Shown: positions 22,165-35,395 of the stretch, in pieces
Layout of the letters: every line of letters begins with the position of its first letter
How positions within the stretch are numbered: position 1 is the stretch's first letter
DNA from: Epiperipatus broadwayi
Taxonomy: Eukaryota; Onychophora; Udeonychophora; Euonychophora; Peripatidae
NCBI GenBank assembly: GCA_028023455.1
Contig: JAQFVV010012416.1
Location: forward strand, 4,135,594 to 4,199,593
Length of the DNA: 64,000 bases
Direction: 5' to 3'
Made by a program: the position numbers and the translations under genes
The notes under the pieces: generated by a model
What the model was told of the DNA's origin: nothing
Databases searched by the model: none
What the model saw: the letters and a program-made list of their open reading frames with translations, nothing else

Positions 22165-23004
22165 TCTCTTATTATGCCCTACCAGATAATCTGTATGCTA
22201 TACATAATTCATGTTCTCTTATTATGTCCTACCAGACAATCTGTATGCTATATATAATTCATGTTCTTTTATTATGTCCTATCAGACAATCTGTATGCTA
22301 TATATAATTCATGTTCTTTTATTATGCCCTACCAGACAATCTGTATGCTATATATAATTCATGTTCTCTTATTATGCCCTACCAGACAATCTTTATGCTG
22401 TATATAATTCATGTTCTCTTATTATGCCCAAGCAGACAATCTGTCTGCTATATATAATTCATGTTCTCTTATTATGCCCTACCAGACAATCTATGCTATA
22501 TATAATTTGTTCTCTTATTATGCCCTACCAATCTATATGCTACATATAATTCATGTTCTCTTATTATGCCCTACCAGACAATCTGTATGCTACATATAAT
22601 TCATGTTCTCTTATTATGCCTACCAAACAATATGTATGCTATATATAATCATGTTCTCTTATTATGCCTTACCAGACAATCTGTTTGCTATATATAATTC
22701 ATGTTCTCTTATTATGCCCTATCAGACAATATGTATGCTATATATAATTCATATTCTCTTATTATGCCCTACCAGACAATCTATATGTTGTATATAATTC
22801 ATGTTCTCTTACTATGACCTACCAGACAATCTATATGCTATATATAATTCATGTTCTCTTATTATACCCAAGCAGACAATCTGTCTGCTATATATAATTC
22901 ATGTTCTCTTATTATGCCCCACCAGACAATCTGTATGCTATATATAATTCATGTTCTCTTATTATGCCCTACCAGACAATCTGTATGCTGTATATAATTC
23001 ATGT
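22165..23004 (+). repeat. Minisatellite, 50-bp unit, about 17 copies
   Basis: The unit begins TTCTCTTATTATGCCCTACC and runs on through AGACAATCTG and TATATAATTCATG. Copies differ by a few substitutions and 1-3 bp indels, with a variant CCCAAGCAG near 22427 and again near 22867 (about 440 bp apart), which suggests a higher-order duplication. Open frames over it (62-64 codons) are products of the repeat. There are no spacers, so it is not a CRISPR array. Confidence 0.97.
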
Positions 23005-23961
23005 TTAATGTTATGCTTGCTGAATTATTTTCTAACTATATAATCCATATTTCAAAGATTTATTAGTGCTATCAAGAATATTTATACCACTATCTTTGAG
23101 CTGTACATTATTCTGCAATATAATCATTCCCATAACCATCTAAATTTAAATTATCTGATAGACATTTCAATTTCTCAGATTAAATGAAGAAATTCTATAA
23201 AATATAATTGTGGATCTCTTATCCATTGTTGAAATCTTTTAAATTTTTCACAGAATTTGTGCACCTTTGGGTTACCTCAAATTCTTATTTACTATATAAC
23301 TTTAACCTATCAAAGATACTCACCAATTATGCAAAAATAATAGATCCAAGGATTTCTATTATCTTTTTCACATATATGCATGTTTTGATCAAGACAATCA
23401 AATCACATAATTCTAATATCCAACAAAGAAATTTGATATACTTAAAATAATAATTTATGTTTTATATAAATTACAAAAAATACAATTTATTTTTACAAAT
23501 TGCTGTATTGGCTACTTAAATGTTAATAGTAATTATGTATTATTGATTTTAAATCTCTTATTAGTTACAAAATACATTTTAATCAAATTAATTTTTATTA
23601 TTACTTAATTATTAAAAGTGGAGTATTTGAAGCCATGAAGATGCAATCTGTTCCGTACAAATATGAATTCTCCATTTTGTAGAAAAATGATATGCAATTG
23701 GTCACTATTTTTTACAAAAGATAATAAAGTAATCCTTTAGTAAAAAATTCCTACAATACTTATAAAAATTGTTGATAATAAAGATATTTAAAACAAATAA
23801 TTATTATAATCATTATATAACAACAGTAGCAGCACACAAATAAATAAGATCATTCCAATTCGAGATAGGCAAAAAAAAAAGATAAAGCTACAAAAAACAA
23901 TAATAATATTACACTTGAATTAAGCTTTATGATGAGATATATCCAGATATAAAATGTTGGT

Positions 23962-25310
23962 TTATTTACTATTTGATATTTTATGATGCAATTTTTTAAT
24001 TTTTTCTGCAGCAAACTTTTCTTTTTTAAAAGATTTTAATACTTGGTCTAATTGTAGCTCTCCATTGTATTCTATTTGTAAACATATATTCTCAATGAAA
24101 GCAATCAATATTGCCCTTTTGTGTGTATTTGAGATCTTTATAGATGGTATCTGCCTTTTCCACAAAAATATGCTCAAGTTTACTATGAAACACTTTTCAA
24201 TAATGAACAATGATGTTATTTAACAATAATGAACTCTATGATATCATATACATCAAAATGAAGAACACATCAATTGGATTTACAATCTTGCTATCATATT
24301 TTTAGAATTTTATGGTGCTTCTTTACAAAAAAATTTCCAATAAATTAAGTAAAATAACATCTCTACATACAGTTTAGTGGTAGTGCTATATTACTGAAAT
24401 AAAATACTATGCCTTTTAACATATTAAAAGCAGTTGTAGTATAATGGAGTCTGTGTTTCACCTTGATATGTTAAGTCTACCTTTCTATTTATAAAACTAC
24501 CAAAATATTGAAATTGATTTACATTCTCGAGTTGATAACCATCTAAAGTAAAAGTTGGTGGAAGTTTTTTCTTCTATCATTCATTGATAAAGGACTTCAG
24601 TTTTTATGAACATTGATTATTTAAACAAATCTTTATATGTTGCATCCATATAATATTTTATTGACCAAACACTTTTCTACTTTTACAATGCTTTATTATC
24701 CACCCTTTCCTGCAGTTTACAGTTTCAATCACCCCAGCAATCTTCTTCAGAACGTTATATTTCCTAATCTCAACATTAAATATATTCTGAAAATTACCTT
24801 TAGAATTGGCTAAGATTTATAATTATATCAGCACCCTATAAATATAGAAATTGAAAAGATGAAGTTATTGTTATTGCTTTTAATTTATTCAAATTAAATA
24901 ATCTATCATCAAATCTACATTGCATCTTGGTCCTTGATTTATTAAGCCACTTATAAACAATTCCAAAGACCATAATCTAAAAATCAAAAATAAAATTGGA
25001 GTTAGTATACATTCTTATTTAACATCAGTTTTCATTTCAAATATCTCAGATTTTCCAACTGCATGAAAAATATATTCTCTCAATCTATCACATATAATCT
25101 GTCTAATACAAATAAATTCTGGTAGATAACCAACTATTTTAAACAGTGCCACGGACTTCTTTAATTAACTGAGTCAAATGTATCACTCAATTGTCCCCGA
25201 TAGTTTTCTTGTATTTTTCTGACAACAAAAATCATGTTGTCATGCTTCATGATTCTCTAAATCCATAATGACTATCTGGTAATAATTCATCTATGAAAAA
25301 AAATTATTTA
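23962..25310 (-). pseudogene. RTE-like LINE relic, minus strand
   Basis: Right to left: HYGFRES (about 25270-25250), a KKTIGDN-like segment, EMKTDVK then CILTPILF (about 25060-25010), FDDRLFNL.KLKA (about 24920-24880), a decayed YADD (GAD near 24830), IKTEVLYQ (about 24600), TFTLDGYQLENVNQFQYFGSFI (about 24560-24500), and an 82-codon open end at 24210-23962 (LIAFIENICLQIEYN). The order matches the relic at 4265-5572. A hammerhead-like segment lies inside at about 24650-24770. Multiple stops; dead. Confidence 0.7.
24715..24755 (-). ncRNA. Hammerhead-like core, minus
   Basis: CTGAAGA (24750-24744), an imperfect hairpin, then GAAAC (about 24726-24722). The surroundings (AATAAAGCATTGTAAAAGTAG) partly mirror 25750-25830 on the plus strand. 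Stem I pairing is not evident, so activity is doubtful. Confidence 0.4.
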
Positions 25311-25749
25311 AAAAAAATCTTTGAAAGCACCTTTTTTGTAAAAGGATATCAATTTTACATGATGACAATTATTGAAGTATAGTTTAACTTCTTTATTTTT
25401 TAAAATTGGACAAACAGAAATATCTTTAAGATAAGGCAGCATAATCTGATGAGTTCACGTTCTTAAAAATTTCAATATTTTTGAAGCTAACTCATTACCA
25501 TATTTTAAAACCTCTAGTTATCTCTCTTTAGGACATGCAGTCTTTCCACTTTTAACATTGCAAAGAGCTGCTTAAATTTCATTAATCTGGGAATCTTTGC
25601 CAAATCTAAATAAATAAATATATGGATATATTGTTCAAAGTCAAAATATCATTAATCAAAAAATGATAAAATAGCCTTCTGTTAAAAATTTCATTGTGAT
25701 AGAGTTGGTGATTATTAATAGGATTATTTAATCTTATCTTTTCCTTTTA

Positions 25750-25795
25750 TAATTCTGAAGAAGACTGCAGGGGCAATCGAAACTGTTGATGTTGA
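25750..25795 (+). ncRNA. Hammerhead-like core, plus
   Basis: CTGAAGA (25755-25761), GACTG-CAGGGG-CAATC, GAAAC (25779-25783). The stem II sequence is close to that in the palindrome at 9087-9780. It faces away from its partner at 24715-24755, bracketing about 1 kb of RTE-like sequence. Confidence 0.45.
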
Positions 25796-25830
25796 AGGGT
25801 GTTTTGTAAGTATTGTACAATTTTTTTTAT

Positions 25831-27412
25831 AAAAGCAGATTAATAGGATTATGATATTAGTGTTAAATCATATATTATTTTCAAATATTATCCCATTACT
25901 CCTAAAGTGATCAAGATTAATGACTGTTTGCATCTCCTTAAGTTTTAAATCCACTAATAAATTTTAAAGCCTTATTAGTTGTTGAACTTCTTCATTTAAA
26001 TCCCTATAGCAATTAAGAAGCTCCACATTTCATTTATTATTCTATAAAGCAGAAAATGTTACATTTCTTTTCAATCAAGTCATTAATAATAGTACCACTG
26101 TAGAGAATTAGTCATATTTTTTTATTTTAATGAATCCAAAAATAGTTTTACTTGTATCTATAGTATAGTCTGTAAAAAAAATTATGATTCAATAACATGA
26201 TGTCCTGAAAATCTAAATTTGCAATTAAGTGTTTAATAGCTGTTCATATTTAATACAAATAATTAGATGTTTCTAAAAAATGAACATAAGTATTCTTACG
26301 AGTATGATCGGAATATGATCTACTTTTTGAAGCAATGGTAGCAGTTTTAGATTTTTCCACTTGCTTACTGAATACCAACTTGTTGAGAAGATAAGTTTGA
26401 TTTTAACATTTTTTTATTCATTATTTCAGAGGATAATGCATATTAAATATGGCATGAATTGTATGGAAGTGACATTCAATTTTTTTTTTGGTATTGCAGT
26501 GTTTCTACCACATAGCAAACAAATTTATTTTTAAAATTAGGGAACAATATGATTCCTCCCAGTTGGTGTTAAAATTGTAGTTTCATTGTTTTTTGCTTGA
26601 TCCACTCATTTTAGGTTAAAAGTAAAAAATAATATTATTCAGTTAGGGTTAGGACCAATTGGCCATCCCTTTGTAGTTATTATTACGCAAGGGTTATGTT
26701 TAAGATTAGGATCAAAAAGACCATTCCTTATGATTATGTTTAGGATTAGGATATAAAACAATCATTCTTTATGATTATTGGGATAAAGATAGCTTTGATG
26801 TTTATCCCTTAAAGAACATATATATGTGTAAGTACTAGTTGGAAGAGGGGTAGGAAGCCATTAAAGAAGGGAACGTAAGTGCTGTAGTTTTCTATTTACA
26901 CATACCATCACCTAAAATATTTACAGTTTGACACCTTCACATCCTGTACATATTTCCAAGTCATTGTAATAAAAAATAAAGTACAATGCACAGAAAACCT
27001 AATTGACTGCAGAATGGTATGAGGAAGTGACAAATTAATGCACAGCAATTAGTGTAATGGATTTGAATCCTTCCTTATACTGCAAACATGTAACATACTA
27101 TAAATTAAATTTTGAAGTGTAGTAATATATGATCTATATTCTACTCATGTATGTTATCAAGTAATATAAATATCTCTTGTATTTTGAATTTTAATTATAG
27201 TCTACAATGATAATTTTGAGCGTAACTATCTTTATAGCAACTTTTCTGCTCTAATAAAGTGTTTGCAATGGTTAAACACCATGCATTGTGTAAAAAATCA
27301 AATCATTTGAATTTAAAGCACCAATACCATTATTTCAAACACTTTTGACCCAAGTTTATTGCTTATATAAACACACACACATATATATATTAAAGTCTCC
27401 AAAAGAAAGTCA
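25831..27412. other. No recognisable gene
   Basis: AT-rich. Short imprecise direct repeats (TTAGGGTTAGGA, GTTTAGGATTAGGAT) occur at 26640-26760. Confidence 0.5.
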
Positions 27413-27525
27413 GTCAAGCATTGTTAGCCAAGAGGTCAGCACAGCCGCCTTGCAAAGCAAGTAATTGGTTGCAGACGGTTGTTACAGGTTCGCCTCCCGG
27501 CCGATGCTATGACATATGGAAAAAG
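27413..27525 (+). repeat. tRNA-derived SINE, copy 5
   Basis: CAAGCATTGTTAGCCAAGAG head, GCCTTGCAAAGCAAG middle, GGTTCGCCTCCCGG box, GATGCTATGACATATGG end and an A-rich tail. It is the least decayed of the GTTAGCCAAGAG subfamily. Confidence 0.85.
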
Positions 27526-28089
27526 AAAGTGATCTAATAATAATATTAATGTAATAATACTTTCCATCAAGAAGTAAATGCATTTTTGTTTTGAATCCAA
27601 TGTTGGAATATGTGTACCAAAAATGAGTATAAGTATTATCGCATCAATTAAGTTTTAATATCAGTCATCATTCAATGATATGTCAAAGAATTTCTAAAAA
27701 TAGAAATTACTACTTGAGACCTTACACTAAATATAACCCCATGCAATCATTGATCGATGTTATTCCAAATAAAAAAATTCTATTAATCTACTTATATTTC
27801 TTTTCTTTGGAAACTGAGTTTCACTAAGAGCAGCTATATATCAATCTTAGGTCTTGAAAACTCCTTAGTTACAAGTTGTACTCTGTTTAGATCTTGAAGA
27901 ATTTGCATAAAATAAAGTTCATAAATTTTATTTATTTAATATGGAAATATTAAAATATATATATTAATATTTAATCATTACCATTATTTGAATCTGCACA
28001 TAAAAGAGTATGGCAGTTATAAGCATCCCTAAAACAAAAGAAAGACAAAAAGGAATAAAAGTTAAAAACAAGTTTTGCAATAATTATAA

Positions 28090-29000
28090 AAATCAATCCT
28101 TTTGTCTATTTTCTTGACATTTTGCAATGCCATCCTTTAAACCTGGACAAAACTTTTCTTCTAAAAAATCTTAATATCGTACTTAATTGTATCTCTCAAT
28201 CGTACTCTATTCTCAGTAATATTCTTATTAGACTTTTGAGGTAATCCTTATAATATAAATAATTCTTCTATAAAAAGCACACTCAAATTATAATCTTTTT
28301 TTTTTTTTTTAGAAAATTTGTTAATTTTCATCTGCTTAACAGTTTTTTCAATTAAGATATCTTTTAAAAACTATTGATCTAATATTATTATTATATGAAG
28401 GAAAATGAACTTTTCTAAATAGATTTATAATATTGCCATTATATTTTTAATACAAAGGAATTTCCCTAAATAAAATATTTTCAGTATGTTTATGTTATAT
28501 TGATCAAGTGGCCCATGTCTCGCTTCCATATATAAATTTAGCAGAACAACACAGCATTGTATAAATTAACTAAATAAAATAGTTATATCACTATATTAAA
28601 ATACTTTATCTTTTTACTTGTTAAATACTTCATCAATGCAATAGAATCTAGTTTTACATCTCAGTATCCAAATACATCTTTTTATGTAAAGAATTATTAA
28701 GATATTTACATTGATACACATTTTCGAACTAATAACTATTCAAACTAAAAGTTTGCTGATGATTTTTTTTTTAACATTAGTTGATAAAGTATCTGAATGT
28801 TTAAATATTAGTTTAAATACTAAATTCTTTAAAGATTTCATCCAAATATTTAGAAACATTACATAGATCATTAACACACAGTAAATCTAATACCCCCCCC
28901 CCCAAAAAAAAAAGGGAAGTTTTTTTTATTCCAATTTAAATGAAAACTATACCATTAACCTACATTGCATCTTCATGTCTATTTTGTGAAACCATCTACA
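28090..29000 (-). pseudogene. RTE-like LINE relic, second minus copy
   Basis: It is weaker than 23962-25310 but collinear with it: MVYKQFVDGF (about 29010-28980), QTFSLNSYQFENVYQCKYL (about 28755-28700), and near 28100-28270 text similar to the 24210-23962 tail. Many stops. A poly-C run (28893-28903) and A-rich tracts interrupt it. Confidence 0.5.
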
Positions 29001-32000
29001 AATTGTTTATAGACCATGAAAATAGAAAACAAACTATTGCATAAACAATGAGCATTTGCCAATTGCTCAACAAGCTTTGTGATAAATGCTTAGCCAGAGA
29101 AAGCATTTAAATAATCTCTGTCAGGACCCCCCCAACCTCTTTGACCATGGTTTCATGCTTCGGCACTCCTCAGAGGTGCTAGGGTAGCTTTAGACACTAG
29201 ATCTCTTATTTCAAACTATTGCATATCTCTATTTAATAATTTTAATTCCAAATACTCCATATTTTTTACCAGTAGTATTAATGTTTCATTTTATATTATC
29301 ATGCCTGTGCAATACAAAATACATTTTCATGGCAACTAGCTAATTCCAAATTTTACAAACTTCTTGTAATTAAATGAGTCAATATGCATAGACCACATGG
29401 ATGAAAACAGTATATAAATCATGTTTGCTCGTGATATTTTTTTTTGTATATATGTTAAATCATTTAAATATTATACATACTTTATATATTTACATTATAA
29501 TTTTAAACATTAATGTAATAAATAAACTAAATAAAATATGTCTCACAAGTGAGGAAAAAAAAGTTAAATCATATATGTTATCAATATTTAAATTAAAGAT
29601 TGGAATGTTTTTTTCCTCATTATTAATTATTAACAGTTTACTAATAAAACTGTATTAAAACGGTTTTAGTATTTTTGTATTTAAAATAATAACTGAAAAG
29701 TCTAATTGTTTTTATTGAAATGATGAAGATAAGTTTTGTAGAAAGAGTCCTATAATAAACTCAAAAATATTCAGCTAAGATTATATAAAAAAACTATATT
29801 ACAAAAAGAACAAGATTAAGGAATCAAAACAAACATAATGATAGAAAATGAATGAAAAAATAATGAAAATGGAAAAAAAAGCAATATATGTTTCAAATAA
29901 TAATTTTTGATGGTAAAATGTGAAGAAAAATCAACCAAAGTCTAAAAAAGATTCCTCCCTAGTGCTTAAAATTACACATTTTATTAAGTGTTAACCAGAT
30001 AAGAAGTGAGCTTTTTCTTACTTTTGAAGATATAAAAGTCTATATTAATACTAAAGACTTAGCATTCTAAGTAGAAATGCTTTCTACTTTAATTACAATG
30101 ACTTTCAACATATTCCAGACAATAGATGACACTTTTACATGTTCTTAATACAGTAATTCCTTACTGTGATGGCATTCTGATTACAGCAAGATGAAAGTTT
30201 AAGTGAAAAGATGCATCATGAAGATATATAAAAGGATAGATTATTTTGGATCTAGCTAAACTTTGATGAATGTATATATTCTTCTACTAAAGAGATTATT
30301 TTCTCAGAACACCATCTATCATAAAAATAAAAAAAATGGACATCCCACCCAAGATTCAAAAAATCATGGAAGCTCCAATTCTTATTAACGTGAAACAGCT
30401 ATAACTCTTTTTTTTTTAGATTTATAAAATTTCTTTGATATTTTTTGAGAATTGAGGCACATTTATTTATAGCCCTCTGTGGCTAGTATTTCATATACAA
30501 AAAGTGGAATTGGTAATCATCACAATAAAAAGACTTTTATTATAACAAAATGGCTATGAGAAATTACATATTCATTATAGAAATGATCTAGAAGTGATTT
30601 TAAATATGAATGTATAGCTTATTAACTACAACTATGTTTAGCACACTAATATATGGTGAATACATATAATTCCTTGTCCTCATATATTTTATTCACCATG
30701 GGGGATATACATAAAATTAAAAACTTTGCATATAAATGCCATTCAGTTATGTTTGAGACCACAAATTATTACATGGCATTATCAACGGATCAGAATCAAT
30801 CCAAATAATTTTGTAACTCATTGCAAAGCAGTTACTACCAGTTTATAACTTTGAGCTGATATATTGAAAATGAGAATTAAATATACAAACAAATACACCA
30901 TTATGCCTATTTGACAGAAATGAATTTCTTTACAGAGTTCATTTCTGTTGATAATATTGATTCACCTGATCCCAAGTTATCAAAAGGATTGACATTATTA
31001 CCATTGATTAAACTAATCAAAATTAGCACTATCCACACAAAGCATTCTAATTGTCAAAACAGGTTGTTTTCGTAAATAATTGACAGAAATGATATAAAGA
31101 AAGTTCTGGAATCAACCCATTATGATCACCTACAAATTGTTTCTGTCAAGGCACTGACACACTGCCATGTATGACAGCCTAAATGGCATTAAAATTTAGA
31201 GGCTTTTGTAAAAAATATGATCAATGCCAACAAAGGACACACCTTTTTTTTTTAAAAAAAAGGTTAGACATCTTGGATTATATTAACTTGGCTCTAGTAA
31301 TGTTTTCATTTGAACTGCATTAGTTCAATCTCATATTAAAGATTATAGACAGGGAACTAATATTAAATGGAAAGAAAGAATAACTCAGTTTAAAAATAAC
31401 CTTACATGATATGACCTATCAAAAAATATCATTACACATTATATTGAATTTATATCTGCTAGCTTCATTAAATTCCTCACTATTGAGAAATTCCCTGTGT
31501 TCAATTATTATGATAAAAGGTAACTCGTGTAACCCTTAAGCAATGTAATTGCACCTGATACATAAAAGGCAATTTATATTGCAGCCTTGCATCAACATAT
31601 TATTTCTTCCAATGCTAACAGGAAAGTCATCAGCAAAATTGTTCAAGGAACATATTTGAAGCACATATTCTTTTTCTTCTGATAACATAGTCTATATGCT
31701 AAATCAATACAAAAGACATAGTTCAGGTTTGAAATAATATGAAGTTGAAATAAATGAAAGAGGCAGTTTAAAAGCTTTTGACTAAGCAGTTAGTATTAAT
31801 CAATGTTGAAAGTAATCAGGAATGCAAACATTTTAGCTGCATCCTCAAGAACTTGTTATTATCCATAAATGTCTTTGAAATATCTCTGGAATGTTATCAG
31901 TATATGAGATCACCACCAGATCCAGAAGAAGCTGCCACAACAAGAGGATGCAGTCAAATAACAATCATTTGCACTAGTTCAATAAACTGTGGCTAAGCAA

Positions 32001-33389
32001 AAAGTATCTGTAGTGAATCAGTCAACAACTGTAGCCAGGTAACATACATCATCTTGAAAACTACCAACTCATCTTTATGATTCTTTATGTAAAAAACTTT
32101 CAGGTATATCCAAACACATCACACATTTTTCAAGCTTATGGATTGTGCAGAAGTTTTCTATGTTTATTCTATCATTTTAATATATTTATAACATTAAATT
32201 GTTATAAAACTATGTGGTTCCCATGGATAAGCAATTATATTATTCCAGACTAATATTGGATCATAAAATTCGAAACCTGACTGAAAAGCTTAATGAGATT
32301 GCTTATTAAACATGAGGTTTCAGCCTGTTCTTTAAGGAAGGATCCTAGTTATGAACATTCTGAGAAGTTAATATGACTTTACTAGAGTGTCTGCTTTTTG
32401 ATGATGCAAAAAGTGATCTATGAAATATGGGTCATCATGAGGTTTTTTAATTTGTTACACTTGCAGATCTATATTAATTATTAAGTTGTGTTAATTAGTG
32501 GTGGGATTAATTTTTTGTTGAGTTTGGTCACCAGTTGTTAAAATGTCAAGTGTGATCAGAGTTCTCTCTTAAGTGGGCACCTAATCAGCTTCCCAATGTG
32601 GAAATCACAAATTTACATTCCTTATTCTTTTTTAATGTCCATTCCTGATTCATACACTAGGGTATTCTAAACATCCATAGCAATGTTCATTCTGTTCATA
32701 GGTGGAAAAAATTAGATGAAACAATGCTTGTAATATTTATTCATTTCATAAAAATCATTATACCTTTGATAATACTACATTCCCACTCACTCATGCTTGT
32801 TACTTCAGTAAACAAACATATAACATAAAAAGAAAAAAAGGTCAAACAACAAGGAGGGGGGGGTTACACACTGTCATTTGTTTCATCTTTATGTTACATC
32901 CTAAATTCACACAAGATATTAGGAGTATGATAGTGTTTCACAATCAATAAAAACAATAGAAAGCTAGGGCACAATGAACCAATAAAATATAAGATTTCAA
33001 GAATTATCTTATTGCCCATTTTGGAAGCTATGGACGAATGTTTTTTTATATTGGAATCCCTATGCCAGTGGGCACATGGTAATTAATATGTTTTTATCAT
33101 AATTTGCCTATGATAAACAGGTTAGTCATATACATTATTCTATCATATTTAATGTGCATAGTCTATGCTAATTATTAATTTAGCAAGAAATTTTTTGTTT
33201 AATATCAATAAAATAAAGCAAATGTATGTTCTGACTGATGTTTAACAATAATACAAGCATGGTGCTTTGTTTACAAAAGTTTATGATTTAACCATACATG
33301 GATAGACCAGTCAAAATATTCAAATATATAAGCATATCTCCACTCCTGTTCTCCTTAAAAGGATGAAAAGATAATAGAGTTTAACAGAT
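29001..33389. other. No recognisable gene
   Basis: 4.4 kb with only short open frames (29401-29658, 31778-31996) that carry no domain I recognise. No repeat family from elsewhere in the window was matched here by eye. Confidence 0.45.
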
Positions 33390-35395
33390 TTTTTCAATAA
33401 GAAACCCAAATCAGAATCTGTTTTATCAGAATTGACATTGGATGGTATAGGACAGTCACAAGCACAACCAGTCCAAATTAAAGAAAACAGCATGTCAATT
33501 ATTGAAATAAAAAATGATAACTCCAAAATTGAGAATAATCTTCCTGAATGTGGACAGTGCAACTCTATAATAATATTTTTTAAAAATTTGATGGACTGAT
33601 AATTTTTAACAAAAGTTAGGTTGTGAGAATTATGTAAAATATATACTTTATAATAAGAAAAGTGTTGATGTGTCAAAAGAATGAAAATGTTTTCAAATTG
33701 CGGCTTCAGTGAAAAATAAAAAGGTACAACAGACTTCTTTAAGGAAAAACCAAATAAAAGAACATTTTTGTAAAGGGAACTTAAAACTATGTGAGCAGCA
33801 TTCAATAACAAATGTAGTAAATACAATAAATAAAAAATATTTAAGTGCTACTTATAGAATATTTAATACAGTTTACAGCCTGGAAAAAAGATGTAAATTG
33901 TTTTCAGACATAGAAAATGAGATAAAAGTGCAAATTAAAAATGGATTAAATATGGGAATAGGATTACATTTTCATAAAATTGCTGTGAATGTAGTTGATT
34001 TCATGGAAATAATCAAACATATTTTCTGATCATTTTTGTGAAGCTTCAATGATATTCTGCAAACCAGTCTTAAAAGTTGAGGATTCAGTTATATTACCAA
34101 CTATTTTCATTGAACTAGTTCAATTACAAAAACAAGATGTAGAGAGAATATTTTCTTCAGTTATGGAAGATTTGAATAATGTTGGGGATTATTAAGGATT
34201 ACATAAAAAAATTTAATATAATTTTACTCTAATGGTGCCAGTGTTAGGTTTGGGAGTAAGTTTGGAGTAATCATTAGGATTATGGCACTGTTTAAATCAT
34301 CACATACATCTTGTTTCAGAGGATTTGCTAAAGGAAATAGAGCGAGTAAATCATTTAAAAATATTTATTGCTAAGATATATGCTATTTATCATCAATCCA
34401 ATAAGAACCAGATTAAACTTTCCAAAATATTCAAACAACTTAGGAGTGACATTGCATGTGTTTTAATTGAAATTATAAAGATTAGTAGTGTTTTGGGATC
34501 AAGATTGGCTGCCTGTAATTTGTCATCCCTAGTTCGTAGCTTGCTTATCCAGCATTACATCAGTTTTTATTCAAATAAAAAATACTTAGACAATGGCTGC
34601 CTGTCTTGAAAACATATATTTAATAACAGATTTGGCATTGATAACTGATATTTTAACCAAAATTTATCTTCTTTCAAATGCACTGCATGCAAGAAATATA
34701 GACATAATAAAGGCTGAAAAACTCTGATAAGATCTAAGCATTTCAAATGTTTAGAAAGGAAAAGGATCCATATTAAAAAAAGTTAATAAATTAATGTCAT
34801 CAATTTGTTGGGCTTCCTCAAGACTTTTAGAAAACATCATACCAAATTTTTTAAAAAAAATTAATGAATAGTGAATATTTAAAATCAAATTGTAACCAAT
34901 TTCAAAATAGGAATAAATTACAATTTCTCAATTTTTTTGAAGCAGATTACTAGGGTATTAAAGAAATACTAGTTCCATGGAAAGTAGCTCAAGAACAATT
35001 GCTTGTATTTAATGACATTTTTAATTACCAAATTGATATTAATGATTGAGATTTCATGTAAAATATTTTAAAAAATTTCCAGAATTACACAATTCCTGAA
35101 ATTTCTCAATGAGCTAAAAATATTATCAGAACAATTGCTGTAAGTTAAGCAGAATTGGAAGGGGGGGGGTTCAAAAATAAACATAATATATTCAGAGAAG
35201 AAAACTCACCTAACCATTTCTAATATATCAAATACAATGATTATTAATCCGACTATCTCTAAAGAATGGAATCCTATTCCTACAGTGGAAAGATGGTTAC
35301 GGATATATTATCCAGCTGCTGATGCTCAGATAAAGGCAAAAAAAAAAAGAGGACGCTATTTAATAAGCAATATGGAAATATCTTAAATAACAGTT
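33390..35395 (+). pseudogene. hAT-like transposase relic (ZNF862/KIAA1586-like)
   Basis: Several plus-strand pieces lie in order: an open stretch at 33709-34029 (106 codons), another at 34325-34609 (YAIYHQSNKNQIKLSKIF, followed by a decayed SGTRW-like GSRLAACN), frame-broken text around 34850-34960, and a C-terminal end near 35240-35360 (EWNPIPTVERWLRIYY then a basic KAKKKRGR). The KIYAIYHQS helix and the closing EW.P.P.V..W motif resemble hAT-derived proteins of the ZNF862/KIAA1586 type. Stops and shifts make it dead. The 168-codon minus frame at 33320-33826 is a shadow. TIRs were not identified. Confidence 0.55.

Noticed and set aside
22165-23004. Regular repeats that might suggest a CRISPR array or a repeat protein.
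   Set aside because: Units are directly adjacent 50-mers without spacers, and the frame shifts between units; it is a eukaryotic minisatellite.
26640-26760. TTAGGG-like repeats suggesting an interstitial telomere.
   Set aside because: Only a few imperfect units with long gaps; not a telomeric array.
33320-33826. 168-codon open frame on the minus strand.
   Set aside because: It is opposite the hAT-like relic, has no recognisable domain, and is rich in Leu, Phe, Ile and Tyr as expected for an AT-rich shadow.
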